DNA of 64,000 nt. Origin: a virus. Below are positions 1 to 6,899 of the stretch, piece after piece (the stretch's first letter is position 1; each line of letters opens with the position of its first letter). The stretch is from positions 1 through 64,000 of the IMG/VR virus record IMGVR_UViG_3300042503_001836; one strand, written 5' to 3'. The position numbers and the translations under genes are program-made. A model generated the notes under the pieces. That model was not told the DNA's origin. It saw only the letters and a program-made list of their open reading frames with translations, and did no database searches.

Positions 1-450
1 CTTGAGAAAGGTGAGTAAAGCTATCAAAGTGCTGTTTTATCTGATTTAGGGGACTTATCCGAGGTCGCATCGGCGAGAGCCTTTATCATCAGATCCCTAC
101 AGTTAGAGGGTTTAGGTGGTCAAGCTACTGTTTCAAGCCTGTCTATTAGTTCCTGTTTAATCTTTAATTCCCCGGCCAAAGTTCCTTAAAGGTAGTTTCA
201 ATCCAACTCCTTGTTACGGGAGTATTTGTGTTTAGCTATTGTTTCAAGCCTGTCTATTAGTTCCTGTTCCTAAATGTTTCAATCCAACTCCTTGTTAAGG
301 GAGTATTTTAGCTTTTGAGGGAAGTACCTTGAAGCTTTTGCCTCGTCTCCTTAACCCAGGTTGCAGCCCTGACTTCTTATTTTTCCCAGCGTTAGAAGTC
401 AAACGACAACAATCTAAAAATTGAAGTCTGACGCGCAGTGCTACAAGCAC
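1..450 (-). ncRNA. Large structured non-coding RNA (5' part; continues beyond the window)
   Basis: There is no credible ORF here. On the minus strand a consensus promoter (457-485) fires leftwards into a region rich in short inverted repeats and higher in G+C than the flanks. The promoter has the same architecture, and a nearly identical AATTTGATATATTA-type -10 region, as those of the RNA genes at 24 kb and 57 kb. The transcript would carry two CRISPR-like repeats (195-230 and 276-311) in crRNA sense. The 3' end lies left of base 1. Calling it a member of the same RNA family as the other two is inference from promoter, lack of ORF and repeat content. Confidence 0.5.
130..311 (-). repeat. Tandem composite repeat containing two CRISPR-like repeats
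   Basis: Two copies of a 28-nt sequence (plus-strand start GTTTCAAGCC, positions 130-157 and 241-268) alternate with two variants of the local type I-C repeat (195-230 and 276-311, CCTTGTTA in place of CCCTATTA). Both repeat types read ...TTGAAAC at the 3' end on the minus strand, like crRNA repeats. The spacing between them is too short and irregular for a normal spacer array, so this is a duplicated composite unit inside the non-coding RNA. Confidence 0.6.
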
Positions 451-456
451 ATATCT

Positions 457-485
457 AATATATCAAATATTTCTGATTGTGTCAA
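457..485 (-). promoter_or_regulatory. Promoter of the left non-coding RNA
   Basis: The minus strand has TTGACA (480-485), a 17-nt spacer and TATATT (457-462). Transcription would start near 450. It matches the promoters at 23953 and 57122 in both boxes and in spacing. Confidence 0.7.
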
Positions 486-589
486 GCCTTTATTTTAAAA
501 TTCTCTAAAACAACAAGCTAACTAAAAATCTACCCTAAACCCCCCTAATTCTGCTAATCTTAAATAACTGATATGCAAGGACAATCATC

Positions 590-805
590 ATGGGCAGGAA
601 AAAACAAAACAAAACCACCTTCATAGTTCGCATGGATGCTGATAAACGTCGGCAACTAGAGGAACAGATCATCGAACTAGGGTACTACTACACTAGGGAT
701 GGTGTATTGCTCCCTAGCATTGGCAGATATTTAGAGGACGTAGTAGACGGTAAAATATTACACCATAAAAGAATTTTAGATTTAAGTATTGACAATTCAA
801 AATAA
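590..805 (+). CDS. Small basic protein, possible ribbon-helix-helix DNA-binding protein
   Basis: 71 aa. A lysine-rich N-terminus is followed by a short strand (TTFIVRMD) and two predicted helices (about residues 18-30 and 42-55), the layout of Arc/MetJ-type ribbon-helix-helix repressors. This is a weak structural guess without a family match I recognise. It starts at ATG 590 after AAGGACAATCATC, first in the rightward operon. Its last codons overlap the promoter/operator at 789-819, so it could be an autoregulator of the genes that follow. Upstream (562-577) lies a half copy of the same operator. Confidence 0.5.
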   Translation: MGRKKQNKTTFIVRMDADKRRQLEEQIIELGYYYTRDGVLLPSIGRYLEDVVDGKILHHKRILDLSIDNSK

Positions 806-819
806 CTGATATACAGTTA
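789..819 (+). promoter_or_regulatory. Promoter with palindromic operator (copy 1)
   Basis: TTGACA (789-794) is followed by the near-perfect palindrome TAACTGATATACAGTTA (803-819; arms TAACTG/CAGTTA), which covers the -10 region. The same TTGACA-to-palindrome block recurs at 2611-2641, and a half site (TAACTGATATGCA) lies at 565-577. It probably drives the 873 gene and binds a phage regulator. Confidence 0.5.
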
Positions 820-872
820 TAAACATAGGAGACAGGGAAAAACAAAAAACCACTCACGCCCTGGTTAAGTTG

Positions 873-2066
873 ATGACTACAGCTAAATTACAACAACGTC
901 AAGCTACATTAATCAACTTAATCACTCGTGTAGGCGGTCGCCAAAACATCCAGAAATGGATGGATGAACTTCTGCAAATTGACGTAAAACTTGAAACAAA
1001 GGAAGAAAACAAGATGTTTAAAATCAATGCTACTGATTTACATATCTCTATTCAAAAAAAATTAGCCAAATTAATTGATGGTAAGCTGGTAAAAGGCGTT
1101 ATCACTACATCAGTTGATCCTGACTCTCTCAACTGGCACGAATTAGAAATTAATATCTATGGCTACATTGATACTGATGCTGACAGACTATACGAATGTG
1201 TGTCATGGGAAGAAGCAACTCTAATTGTGGATAGCTTAAAATTAGCTATTAAATCTAATTTTACCAGTCTAGATGACTGGCATAAATATCAAACAAGAGG
1301 TGCTTGGGGATTCTTTGGGAGCAGCCTAGATCAAGGCATTAGCTACTACATACTTGGACTAGATCGCAAATATTGCGGTCAAGTTTTCAAAGCTACTGGA
1401 CGTAATAAAGACGTTGCCACTTATGAACAGATGGACGGCTTTGGCTTTGCCGATTCTGTTGACAAGCACGTTTTCACAAAATGGGAATACAAACACTCAG
1501 ATGGTACTATCATCTGGGTTGCTGAAAATAGAAAAATTTACACTATTCCTACAGAACAGGAAGTAGTGGGGAGAATACAGTCTCTAATTTATGAACACTG
1601 CAAAAGAGAAAAAATGACATGGCAAGATTTTGTTAGTGACATTGAAAATCGAAAACAAAAAAATGCAGCATTTGATGCTGCTGAAGAAGCCGCTAGAAAG
1701 GCTGCTGAAGTAGCTATTCCTGCACCAGAATGGTATCAAAAAGAAATCTACTCCAAATCACTATCTCGCTTTTGGATAGGCGATGATTACTTATACTTCT
1801 TTTACTGGAACACTAGAGATGGCAGTGTTTGGGAAGAGTGCGATGATCGTACTCGCGGCTTAGATAACAGAACCAGAAATCGTAGGTCTTTAGGATCTGA
1901 CAAGGAAGTGGTATTAAACTACATCCATGCGCTACTTCAAAAGCGTGAAGAGTACAGTCAACGCAAGCAAGAGCGTGAGGAAGCTTATGAGGCTTATAAG
2001 AAGGCTCAAAAAGCCAAAGGTGGCATCATTAAGCCTTTAGAAAAATGGCTGCAAACTGTAGCCTAA
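873..2066 (+). CDS. Conserved hypothetical protein, 397 aa
   Basis: I do not recognise the family. The protein is soluble and rich in Trp and charged residues. A central part (residues about 85-230) has mixed alpha/beta character, an Ala-rich helix (about 265-285, AAEEAARKAAEVA) follows, and the C-terminus is a Lys/Glu-rich coiled coil (about 355-390). ATG 873 is preferred to the TTG just before it. A good Shine-Dalgarno (AAGGAAG) in front of ATG 1014 means a shorter 350-aa product is also possible. The stop codon directly abuts hammerhead 1, so its mRNA 3' end is probably generated by ribozyme cleavage. Confidence 0.65.
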   Translation: MTTAKLQQRQATLINLITRVGGRQNIQKWMDELLQIDVKLETKEENKMFKINATDLHISIQKKLAKLIDGKLVKGVITTSVDPDSLNWHELEINIYGYIDTDADRLYECVSWEEATLIVDSLKLAIKSNFTSLDDWHKYQTRGAWGFFGSSLDQGISYYILGLDRKYCGQVFKATGRNKDVATYEQMDGFGFADSVDKHVFTKWEYKHSDGTIIWVAENRKIYTIPTEQEVVGRIQSLIYEHCKREKMTWQDFVSDIENRKQKNAAFDAAEEAARKAAEVAIPAPEWYQKEIYSKSLSRFWIGDDYLYFFYWNTRDGSVWEECDDRTRGLDNRTRNRRSLGSDKEVVLNYIHALLQKREEYSQRKQEREEAYEAYKKAQKAKGGIIKPLEKWLQTVA

Positions 2067-2123
2067 CCCACCTGATGAGTCCGGCTGACTACCGGACGAA
2101 ACTACCATCTTGGTAGTCGTGGG
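2067..2123 (+). ncRNA. Hammerhead ribozyme 1 (type I)
   Basis: Stem I is CCCAC/GTGGG (2067-2071 with 2119-2123). The core CTGATGA follows, then stem II GTCCGG/CCGGAC, GAAA, and stem III CTACCA-TCT-TGGTAG. Predicted cleavage is after C2118 (GTC). All invariant hammerhead core residues are present. It begins right after the stop codon of the 873 gene. The new 5' end GTGGG can re-pair with CCCAC at 2139-2143, just upstream of the AGGAGA Shine-Dalgarno of the next gene. Confidence 0.93.
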
Positions 2124-2153
2124 AAGTTTATAGTTATACCCACTAGGAGATAT

Positions 2154-2510
2154 ATGATCTACTCATTTTTGGATAAGGAAGTTGCTGAAAAATTAAATGT
2201 AACTGCCGATGCTACATTTACCAAAGAATATGGGAACAAGTTTGTTTTCTCTTTAGATGAAAACAATCTAGTAATCAGTGAAGAAGAAGACAACTATGGA
2301 GACAAATCAATAGTCAACGCTGATCATATTCAGCTAAAACCAGGTGATAAAATTATTGCTAGATCAATGGATGGACTGACTGTCATCAGTCTTTTAAAGA
2401 TGGGCGTGAAAGTCGCATTACTTCAATTTGAAGTAGTGGAACTTCCTATTGATAAACAAACATCTGCCAAGAAAGCAGAATTAGTCTATTCATTAGTCTC
2501 ACTAGACTAA
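2154..2510 (+). CDS. Small protein, paralogue of the 2999 gene
   Basis: 118 aa, starting MIYSFLDKE. It is a clear paralogue of the 99-aa protein at 2999 (shared MIYSFLDKE.. EKLNVT start and GD.IIA..MDG..V..L...GVKV block). That C-terminal block (GDKIIARSMDGLTVISLLKMG) resembles the end of the FSRH protein at 4051, so all three may share a small Rossmann-like fold; this is inference. The Shine-Dalgarno AGGAGA is at 2145-2150. The gene lies between hammerheads 1 and 2. Function unknown. Confidence 0.75.
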   Translation: MIYSFLDKEVAEKLNVTADATFTKEYGNKFVFSLDENNLVISEEEDNYGDKSIVNADHIQLKPGDKIIARSMDGLTVISLLKMGVKVALLQFEVVELPIDKQTSAKKAELVYSLVSLD

Positions 2511-2513
2511 TAC

Positions 2514-2571
2514 CCCACCTGATGATGAGAGGTTGACCACCTCTCGAAACTACCATCTTGGTAGTAGTGGG
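2514..2571 (+). ncRNA. Hammerhead ribozyme 2 (type I, one-base insertion)
   Basis: CCCAC (2514-2518), core CTGATGA, an extra T, stem II GAGAGGT/ACCTCTC, GAAA, stem III CTACCA-TCT-TGGTAG, then GTGGG (2567-2571). Cleavage is expected after A2566 (GTA). The extra T between core and stem II may lower activity. CCCAC at 2587-2591 gives the same post-cleavage hairpin option as the other copies. Confidence 0.85.
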
Positions 2572-2610
2572 AAGTCTATAATTATACCCACAAAAAAATT
2601 AATTTAGGGG

Positions 2611-2641
2611 TTGACAATTCAAAATAACTGATATACAGTTA
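2611..2641 (+). promoter_or_regulatory. Promoter with palindromic operator (copy 2)
   Basis: TTGACA (2611-2616) and the palindrome TAACTGATATACAGTTA (2625-2641) repeat the block at 789-819 almost base for base. It starts a new transcription unit for the 2675 gene. Confidence 0.55.
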
Positions 2642-2674
2642 TAAATAAGAAACCGAAAGAGGAGAATAAAACAA

Positions 2675-2908
2675 ATGATTAACAAAGCATTAGAAAGACC
2701 TGAATATTTAAAACCCCAAGAACAGAAGTTCTGGGATGTATGGACTTATAGATATCAAGATGGTAGCGAAGTTTTAAGTTGTCATATTTTTACAGACAAG
2801 AAAGAAGCAATTAAATTTGCTTCTGAATCTGGTGGGGACTTTAACGAAGAATACTATTATTCTACAATTGAAGAAATGAAAAAAAAGAGAGGTATTAAAC
2901 ATTTCTAA
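2675..2908 (+). CDS. Hypothetical protein, 77 aa
   Basis: Small acidic/aromatic protein with no motif I recognise (FWDVWTYRYQDG, then a helical Lys/Glu-rich C-terminus). The ATG follows a strong Shine-Dalgarno (AGAGGAG) and its own operator-promoter. Hammerhead 3 starts 2 nt after its stop codon. It is part of the hammerhead-punctuated accessory operon. Confidence 0.65.
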   Translation: MINKALERPEYLKPQEQKFWDVWTYRYQDGSEVLSCHIFTDKKEAIKFASESGGDFNEEYYYSTIEEMKKKRGIKHF

Positions 2909-2910
2909 TA

Positions 2911-2966
2911 CCCACCTGATGAGGGAGGCTGGCTACCTCCCGAAATTACCATTAGGTAATAGTGGG
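2911..2966 (+). ncRNA. Hammerhead ribozyme 3 (type I)
   Basis: CCCAC (2911-2915), CTGATGA, stem II GGGAGG/CCTCCC, GAAA, stem III TTACC-ATTA-GGTAA, then GTGGG (2962-2966). Stem III differs from the other copies by compensatory changes. Cleavage is expected after A2961. A second CCCAC lies at 2983-2987. Confidence 0.92.
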
Positions 2967-2998
2967 AAGCTAAAGTTTCAAACCCACAAGGAAACAAG

Positions 2999-3298
2999 AT
3001 GATCTATTCTTTTTTGGACAAAGAAATTACTGAAAAATTAAATGTAACGCCGGATGTTATATTTTCAAAACACAAAAAAGAAAACCTATTTCGATTTAAA
3101 ATTGAAGGTAGAAAATTGACTGCTATTGACACTACTTTCAATTTTAGTGGTCATATTTATGAGAATGTCAATATTATCGAGTTAAAAGTCGGCGATCAAA
3201 TAATTGCCGAAGCAATGGATGGTTCAACTGTAGTTGAATTAAACCATTTGGGTGTTAAAGTATCACTACACACTGACAATAAATTAGTTAGTATCTAG
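2999..3298 (+). CDS. Small protein, paralogue of the 2154 gene
   Basis: 99 aa. It begins MIYSFLDKEITEKLNVTPD and ends with GDQIIAEAMDGSTVVELNHLGVKVSL, matching the 2154 protein over most of its length while the middle has diverged. Shine-Dalgarno AAGGAAAC. It sits between hammerheads 3 and 4. The unit gene-hammerhead-leader appears to have been duplicated as a block. Function unknown; a relation to the FSRH protein at 4051 is possible. Confidence 0.72.
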   Translation: MIYSFLDKEITEKLNVTPDVIFSKHKKENLFRFKIEGRKLTAIDTTFNFSGHIYENVNIIELKVGDQIIAEAMDGSTVVELNHLGVKVSLHTDNKLVSI

Positions 3299-3307
3299 CT
3301 ACTAATC

Positions 3308-3364
3308 CCTACCTGACGAGGGAGGTTAGCTACCTCCCGAAACTACCATCTTGGTAGTAGTGGG
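3308..3364 (+). ncRNA. Hammerhead ribozyme 4 (type I)
   Basis: CCTAC (3308-3312) pairs with GTGGG (3360-3364) through one G-U. The core is CTGACGA, stem II GGGAGG/CCTCCC, GAAA, stem III CTACCA-TCT-TGGTAG. Cleavage is expected after A3359. CCCAC at 3380-3384 pairs perfectly with the same GTGGG, so here the post-cleavage hairpin is stronger than ribozyme stem I. Confidence 0.9.
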
Positions 3365-3396
3365 AAGCTTAAATTCACACCCACAAAGGAAATAAG

Positions 3397-3696
3397 ATGA
3401 AAGGTTATTTTGTTGACAATTCCAACTTCTCTGGAAAAGATGACCTTTTCCAAGTCCTAAATGGTAAAAGCCGTCGGTTGACTTTTGAAGGTGAGAAAAG
3501 AAATGAAATAGACGGCACTTGGAATACCAGAAATTTTGATGGTATCTCCTACGCGCATCCCGACTCTATTTTGTCTTCTATTCCAGAAGAATTTAAAGAC
3601 CGATTTAGTAGAGTACCCGATCCGGGTAGCACCTCACCCACTTATAAACCCACAGGCGAACCCCGCGAATGGGGTGATTACGGAGATGATGACTAA
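3397..3696 (+). CDS. Hypothetical protein, 99 aa
   Basis: Acidic, Gly/Pro/Asp-rich protein (C-terminus GEPREWGDYGDDD) without a recognised domain. Shine-Dalgarno AAAGGAAA, 12 nt downstream of the hammerhead 4 re-pairing element. Its 3' end overlaps the start of the 2H phosphoesterase gene, implying translational coupling. It may be a partner or regulator of that gene. Confidence 0.6.
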   Translation: MKGYFVDNSNFSGKDDLFQVLNGKSRRLTFEGEKRNEIDGTWNTRNFDGISYAHPDSILSSIPEEFKDRFSRVPDPGSTSPTYKPTGEPREWGDYGDDD

Positions 3697-4054
3697 GGGT
3701 ATTCTATGGGGTGTCTTACAATCACCCCTAACCATCCTCAAGCGTTACCCCTATGGAACGCCGCACCACGTAACACTTCAGTTTGGAGTAGATCGTGAAG
3801 ACTGGATAGACTGGGAAGGTAAGATATTCCAAGCCTCAACACTCTATGAGGCTTGGAACGGTAAAATACAAGCGGTAACGTTGCAATTACCTAAAAGTAT
3901 TCCCTGTCAGATTCAAACACCACACATAAGTATTAGCTGGTGTGATGGTGTCAAGCCTTACGAATCAAATACTATGCTTGCATCAGAATTTGATTCTCAG
4001 ATAATCGTAAGCGCGTATAAATTTAAGATTGAATTTCTGGAGTGGACAACATGA
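3686..4054 (+). CDS. Probable 2H (HxT/HxS) phosphoesterase
   Basis: 122 aa. Two histidine motifs typical of the 2H phosphoesterase fold are visible: HVT (H28-T30, in GTPHHVTLQFG) and HIS (H80-S82, in TPHISISW), about 52 residues apart and each in a predicted beta strand. Known phage enzymes of this fold include the anti-CBASS cyclic-nucleotide hydrolase Acb1; others act on cyclic phosphates in RNA repair. ATG 3686 overlaps the preceding gene, and the stop overlaps the next start (ATGA). Pairing with the FSRH protein suggests a nucleotide-signal degrading module, which is inference. Confidence 0.55.
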   Translation: MMTKGILWGVLQSPLTILKRYPYGTPHHVTLQFGVDREDWIDWEGKIFQASTLYEAWNGKIQAVTLQLPKSIPCQIQTPHISISWCDGVKPYESNTMLASEFDSQIIVSAYKFKIEFLEWTT

Positions 4055-4461
4055 ACGTATATTTCTTTTCTCGCCATGATGCACAACCTCAAATGATCAC
4101 CGATCTAGGTGGCACGATCACAGAACAATTCAAAGGAACAATCTCTAGCATTGTTAAAGATGGAGATTCTATCAAGTTTTCAGAAATAACATTGGGTGAA
4201 ACTGAAGCGGTTTCACATAGTATCCCCAAAGATTCAATAGTAGTGGCTGTTGCACCACTACCCATACAAGAAGCATGGCTAAAGGCTGGGATTGAGGTGT
4301 TTCTCGCACCACAAAACAGAAAAGAGACAACAGAGGACGGACAAGTGATCTTTAACTACTCAGGGCTATTGCGTATCTTAAAAATAGAAGTTATTACAGA
4401 ACAATGGACAGGTGCAAGTCCTACTATTGAAGATAAGCACTTAGAGCGAAGCAAACTATAA
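4051..4461 (+). CDS. FSRH-motif protein, possible Csx16-like/ring-nuclease-type fold
   Basis: 136 aa, MNVYFFSRHDAQ. The first strand ends in F-S-R-H. A later segment (SIVVAVAPLPIQEAWLKAG then IEVFLAP) looks like a Rossmann strand-helix-strand. An N-terminal SRH plus a later conserved proline strand is also how Csx16 (VVA1548) proteins look, so a role against cyclic-oligoadenylate signalling is conceivable. The match is by eye and weak. ATG 4051 is preferred to GTG 4042; it overlaps the previous stop by ATGA. A terminator follows at 4472. Confidence 0.45.
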   Translation: MNVYFFSRHDAQPQMITDLGGTITEQFKGTISSIVKDGDSIKFSEITLGETEAVSHSIPKDSIVVAVAPLPIQEAWLKAGIEVFLAPQNRKETTEDGQVIFNYSGLLRILKIEVITEQWTGASPTIEDKHLERSKL

Positions 4462-4471
4462 GTAAAGCTTT

Positions 4472-4497
4472 ACCCGTCACCAATGGCGGGTTTTTTA
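4472..4497 (+). terminator. Intrinsic terminator of the accessory operon
   Basis: ACCCG...CGGGT stem followed by TTTTTTA, directly after the 4051 gene. Confidence 0.7.
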
Positions 4498-4563
4498 TTT
4501 ATTTTAGGTACTAAAAAACCCACATCTAAAGATAAGATCCGGGTTAAATTTATTAAAATATAT

Positions 4564-4824
4564 TTAATTTTTCCCTGCACTATTTTTAATTTCCAATGCT
4601 CTGATCCTCTCATCCTGACTAGCCAATGCAGCTAAGATAGTCTTGTTATTTTCATTCAGAGTAGACAGTTCCACGCGCATCCGTACTATTTCAGAATAGT
4701 TCTGGGATAAAGTATTGACAACGCTGATTGCACTTGTAGAAATTATCCCAGTAACCAACATGACTATCCACGATGATAGTCTCATGTTACTTGGGTCTTT
4801 GGATTCTTCCTCTTCTATGCTCAT
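4564..4824 (-). CDS. Small single-span membrane protein with coiled coil
   Basis: 86 aa. An acidic N-terminus (SIEEEESKDPS) precedes one transmembrane helix (about residues 15-37, SSWIVMLVTGIISTSAISVV), then a heptad-type coiled coil (about 45-80). This resembles small phage lysis-region proteins of the XhlA kind, though no lysin is nearby. ATG 4824 has a strong Shine-Dalgarno (AAGGGGG), so the GTG six bases upstream is not preferred. Function not assignable. Confidence 0.6.
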   Translation of the reverse strand: MSIEEEESKDPSNMRLSSWIVMLVTGIISTSAISVVNTLSQNYSEIVRMRVELSTLNENNKTILAALASQDERIRALEIKNSAGKN

Positions 4825-5000
4825 ATTCACCCCCTTTGATATCCCCCATGCCTACGTATACATAATTACTACTAAATTAGCATATAAAATTTTTAAATAA
4901 CAAAAAATCCTTACTACAATTACCACAGTAGTAAGGATGATAGAATAAAACAAAGGTAAAACAAGATGTACTTTCACAAGGACACTTGATCTATCTTATA

Positions 5001-6089
5001 TCACAGATTTTTATTAATTGCAAACATCTGTGATAATTTTAGGAGATTTGACTCTAGAGTCAACTTTGGGAACTTGGAATTATTGAACTCAGTCTCGGAT
5101 TCTCTAAGTAAAATTGATGCGTCTACCAGTTTATTAATTGGTAATTTACTACCCCAAGCCCTAGCAGCATTATAGGTTTTTGAGTCACAGGTCATAATGG
5201 TGTAGTCAATGGGTGTAGACTGTGAGGCAATGGCATTTCTCACAAAATTACTAACCTCACCTAACAACACAATCGGATCACTACCAGATTTAAAAAGTTC
5301 TTTCAACTGCCTATAGATTGCCGTGTAATCTTGACTAACACAGGCATCAAGTAAAGCTATCATATTGACCGCAGGAACAACGCCCAAAAGTTCATAGATA
5401 TCATTTTCCGTCTTAGCTTCTGACAAAATAACTTTATCCAAAAGTGTCAAGGTATCTCTAAGAATCCCATCGCCGTGACTGACTAGAATCTTGAGTAAAT
5501 CAGGTGCAATACTGTAATCTTCCTCTTCTAAAATTTTTTGGCAGTATGACCGCAGTTCGTAGTCTTTAATTGGGGCAAAGTTAAAGGTTTGACACCTAGA
5601 CTGAATAGTTTTAGGAACTTTTGATAACTCCGTTGTCACTAAGATAAACACAACCTTCTGACCTGGCTCTTCTAAAGTCTTTAACAGGGCATCAAAAGCT
5701 TGTTTAGTAAGATTGTGTGCCTCATCTAAAATATAGACTTTATAGCGAGAATAACCTGTATAGCAGACCTTAGAAACTAGTTCACGGGCATGATCAACGC
5801 CATTGTTAGTTGCACAATCTATTTCATAGATACCAAAGCTAACACCAGCCTGGATATCCAAACAAGTTCTACAAGTTCCACAAGGATCTGAAGTGATACC
5901 AGTTTGGCAATTCAAAGACTTAGCTAAAGCCCGCGCTGTTGATGTCTTACCCGTACCTCTAGCACCTGAAAATAAATAAGCAGAATGTAATTGTTGCTTA
6001 TTAATTGAATTGATTAAAGTTGTAGTGGTAAGACGTTGACCTACTACTTCTTTTAGAGTTTGGGGACGGTATTTTTGAACTAAAGACAT
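5001..6089 (-). CDS. dnaX: DNA polymerase III clamp-loader subunit gamma/tau
   Basis: 362 aa. AAA+ clamp loader: Walker A GARGTGKTST (about 43-52), four zinc-binding cysteines (C60 region and CGTCRTC), Walker B ILDEAH, SRC sensor (IQSRCQTF) and the C-terminal collar helices. It is shorter than host DnaX and lacks the tau tail that binds polymerase alpha and DnaB, so it is a gamma-like form. With the two phage clamps at 47-50 kb it could load phage clamps for the phage polymerase. Start MSLVQKYRPQTL is the canonical DnaX N-terminus. Confidence 0.95.
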   Translation of the reverse strand: MSLVQKYRPQTLKEVVGQRLTTTTLINSINKQQLHSAYLFSGARGTGKTSTARALAKSLNCQTGITSDPCGTCRTCLDIQAGVSFGIYEIDCATNNGVDHARELVSKVCYTGYSRYKVYILDEAHNLTKQAFDALLKTLEEPGQKVVFILVTTELSKVPKTIQSRCQTFNFAPIKDYELRSYCQKILEEEDYSIAPDLLKILVSHGDGILRDTLTLLDKVILSEAKTENDIYELLGVVPAVNMIALLDACVSQDYTAIYRQLKELFKSGSDPIVLLGEVSNFVRNAIASQSTPIDYTIMTCDSKTYNAARAWGSKLPINKLVDASILLRESETEFNNSKFPKLTLESNLLKLSQMFAINKNL

Positions 6090-6111
6090 GGTTAAATTCC
6101 TTTCAATAAAT

Positions 6112-6133
6112 AAAAAATCCCCTCTTTAGGGGA
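6112..6133 (-). terminator. Intrinsic terminator (leftward)
   Basis: On the minus strand TCCCC-loop-GGGGA is followed by TTTTTTA, between the 6143 gene and dnaX. Confidence 0.6.
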
Positions 6134-6142
6134 CTATTTAAA

Positions 6143-6361
6143 CTAATCAATTTTTACCTGGATCTTGACATTGGGAAAATCTTTTTGGATAGCGGCGATA
6201 TCACTTTCCCAGTCATCCCATTTTAGACGCCCAAGATGTTTTATATCATCATTTCTACACTCACGGAAAACACCATAACCCCAAAGGGCATTTAATCTAC
6301 CACAGATTTTCCTACTAGCATCATCATTGTACGGCATGATAGCTAATCTATACTGTTTCAT
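6143..6361 (-). CDS. Hypothetical protein, 72 aa
   Basis: Begins MKQYRLAIMPYNDDASRK, alpha/beta and basic, with no recognised motif. ATG 6361 has GGAGAC eight bases upstream, so the longer frame opening at 6397 is not needed. It overlaps the end of the winged-helix gene by 14 nt, consistent with translational coupling. Confidence 0.6.
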   Translation of the reverse strand: MKQYRLAIMPYNDDASRKICGRLNALWGYGVFRECRNDDIKHLGRLKWDDWESDIAAIQKDFPNVKIQVKID

Positions 6362-6677
6362 TGATTTGTCTCCATAAATTTGCAAAATCTTTAACAAGAG
6401 CTTGACTATCAGGATTAACCTGATACATCTTTCTTGGTTGTCCTCTACCTTTGATTGGTTGCTGATAGCTAATAATTAACTTTTCAGCAAGCATAAACTT
6501 TAAAGCATTATTCAAAACGCAAGCTGATAGTTTTAAAGTAGGATACTGTTTCAAATCAGCTTGTATTTTAGCCTGGTAAGTGTCTCCTGACTGGAGAAGA
6601 AAGCATACCCACCAAACAGTTTGACACTGTGATAGATGGGTATAATCTGAAGATTTGTAGATAGTGCTAATCTTCAT
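6348..6677 (-). CDS. Probable winged-helix DNA-binding protein
   Basis: 109 aa. Helices around residues 18-32 and 38-62, followed by a basic wing (IKGRGQPRKMYQVNP, about 78-92), look like a winged helix-turn-helix of the PadR/replication-protein kind. ATG 6677 lies inside the end of the coiled-coil gene upstream, so expression is coupled. Target unknown; it could regulate this leftward operon. Confidence 0.5.
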   Translation of the reverse strand: MKISTIYKSSDYTHLSQCQTVWWVCFLLQSGDTYQAKIQADLKQYPTLKLSACVLNNALKFMLAEKLIISYQQPIKGRGQPRKMYQVNPDSQALVKDFANLWRQINETV

Positions 6678-6882
6678 AAAAGTCTTCGGAGCCAAGTCTA
6701 AACTTTAAGTCTTCAATTTCCATTTCTAGCTGTCTTATTTCCTCTCTAGCTTGTTTGATGTTTGAAGAATGATCAGTATTGTTCAATTCCTCATCATCTT
6801 TAAGCTTTTTAATCAAGTCCTCTTGTTCTACTATGCCAGCTTCTAAGACTTCAATTCTCATTTCAATGTCTTCTAAATCCAT
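6667..6882 (-). CDS. Small coiled-coil protein, 71 aa
   Basis: Almost wholly charged coiled coil (MDLEDIEMRIEVLEAG ... IRQLEMEIEDLKFRL). ATG 6882 is chosen because AGGAGAAAA lies at the right distance; an in-frame ATG at 6921 overlaps the previous gene. Function unknown. Confidence 0.6.
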   Translation of the reverse strand: MDLEDIEMRIEVLEAGIVEQEDLIKKLKDDEELNNTDHSSNIKQAREEIRQLEMEIEDLKFRLGSEDFYED

Positions 6883-6899
6883 GATGTTTTCTCCTAAAG

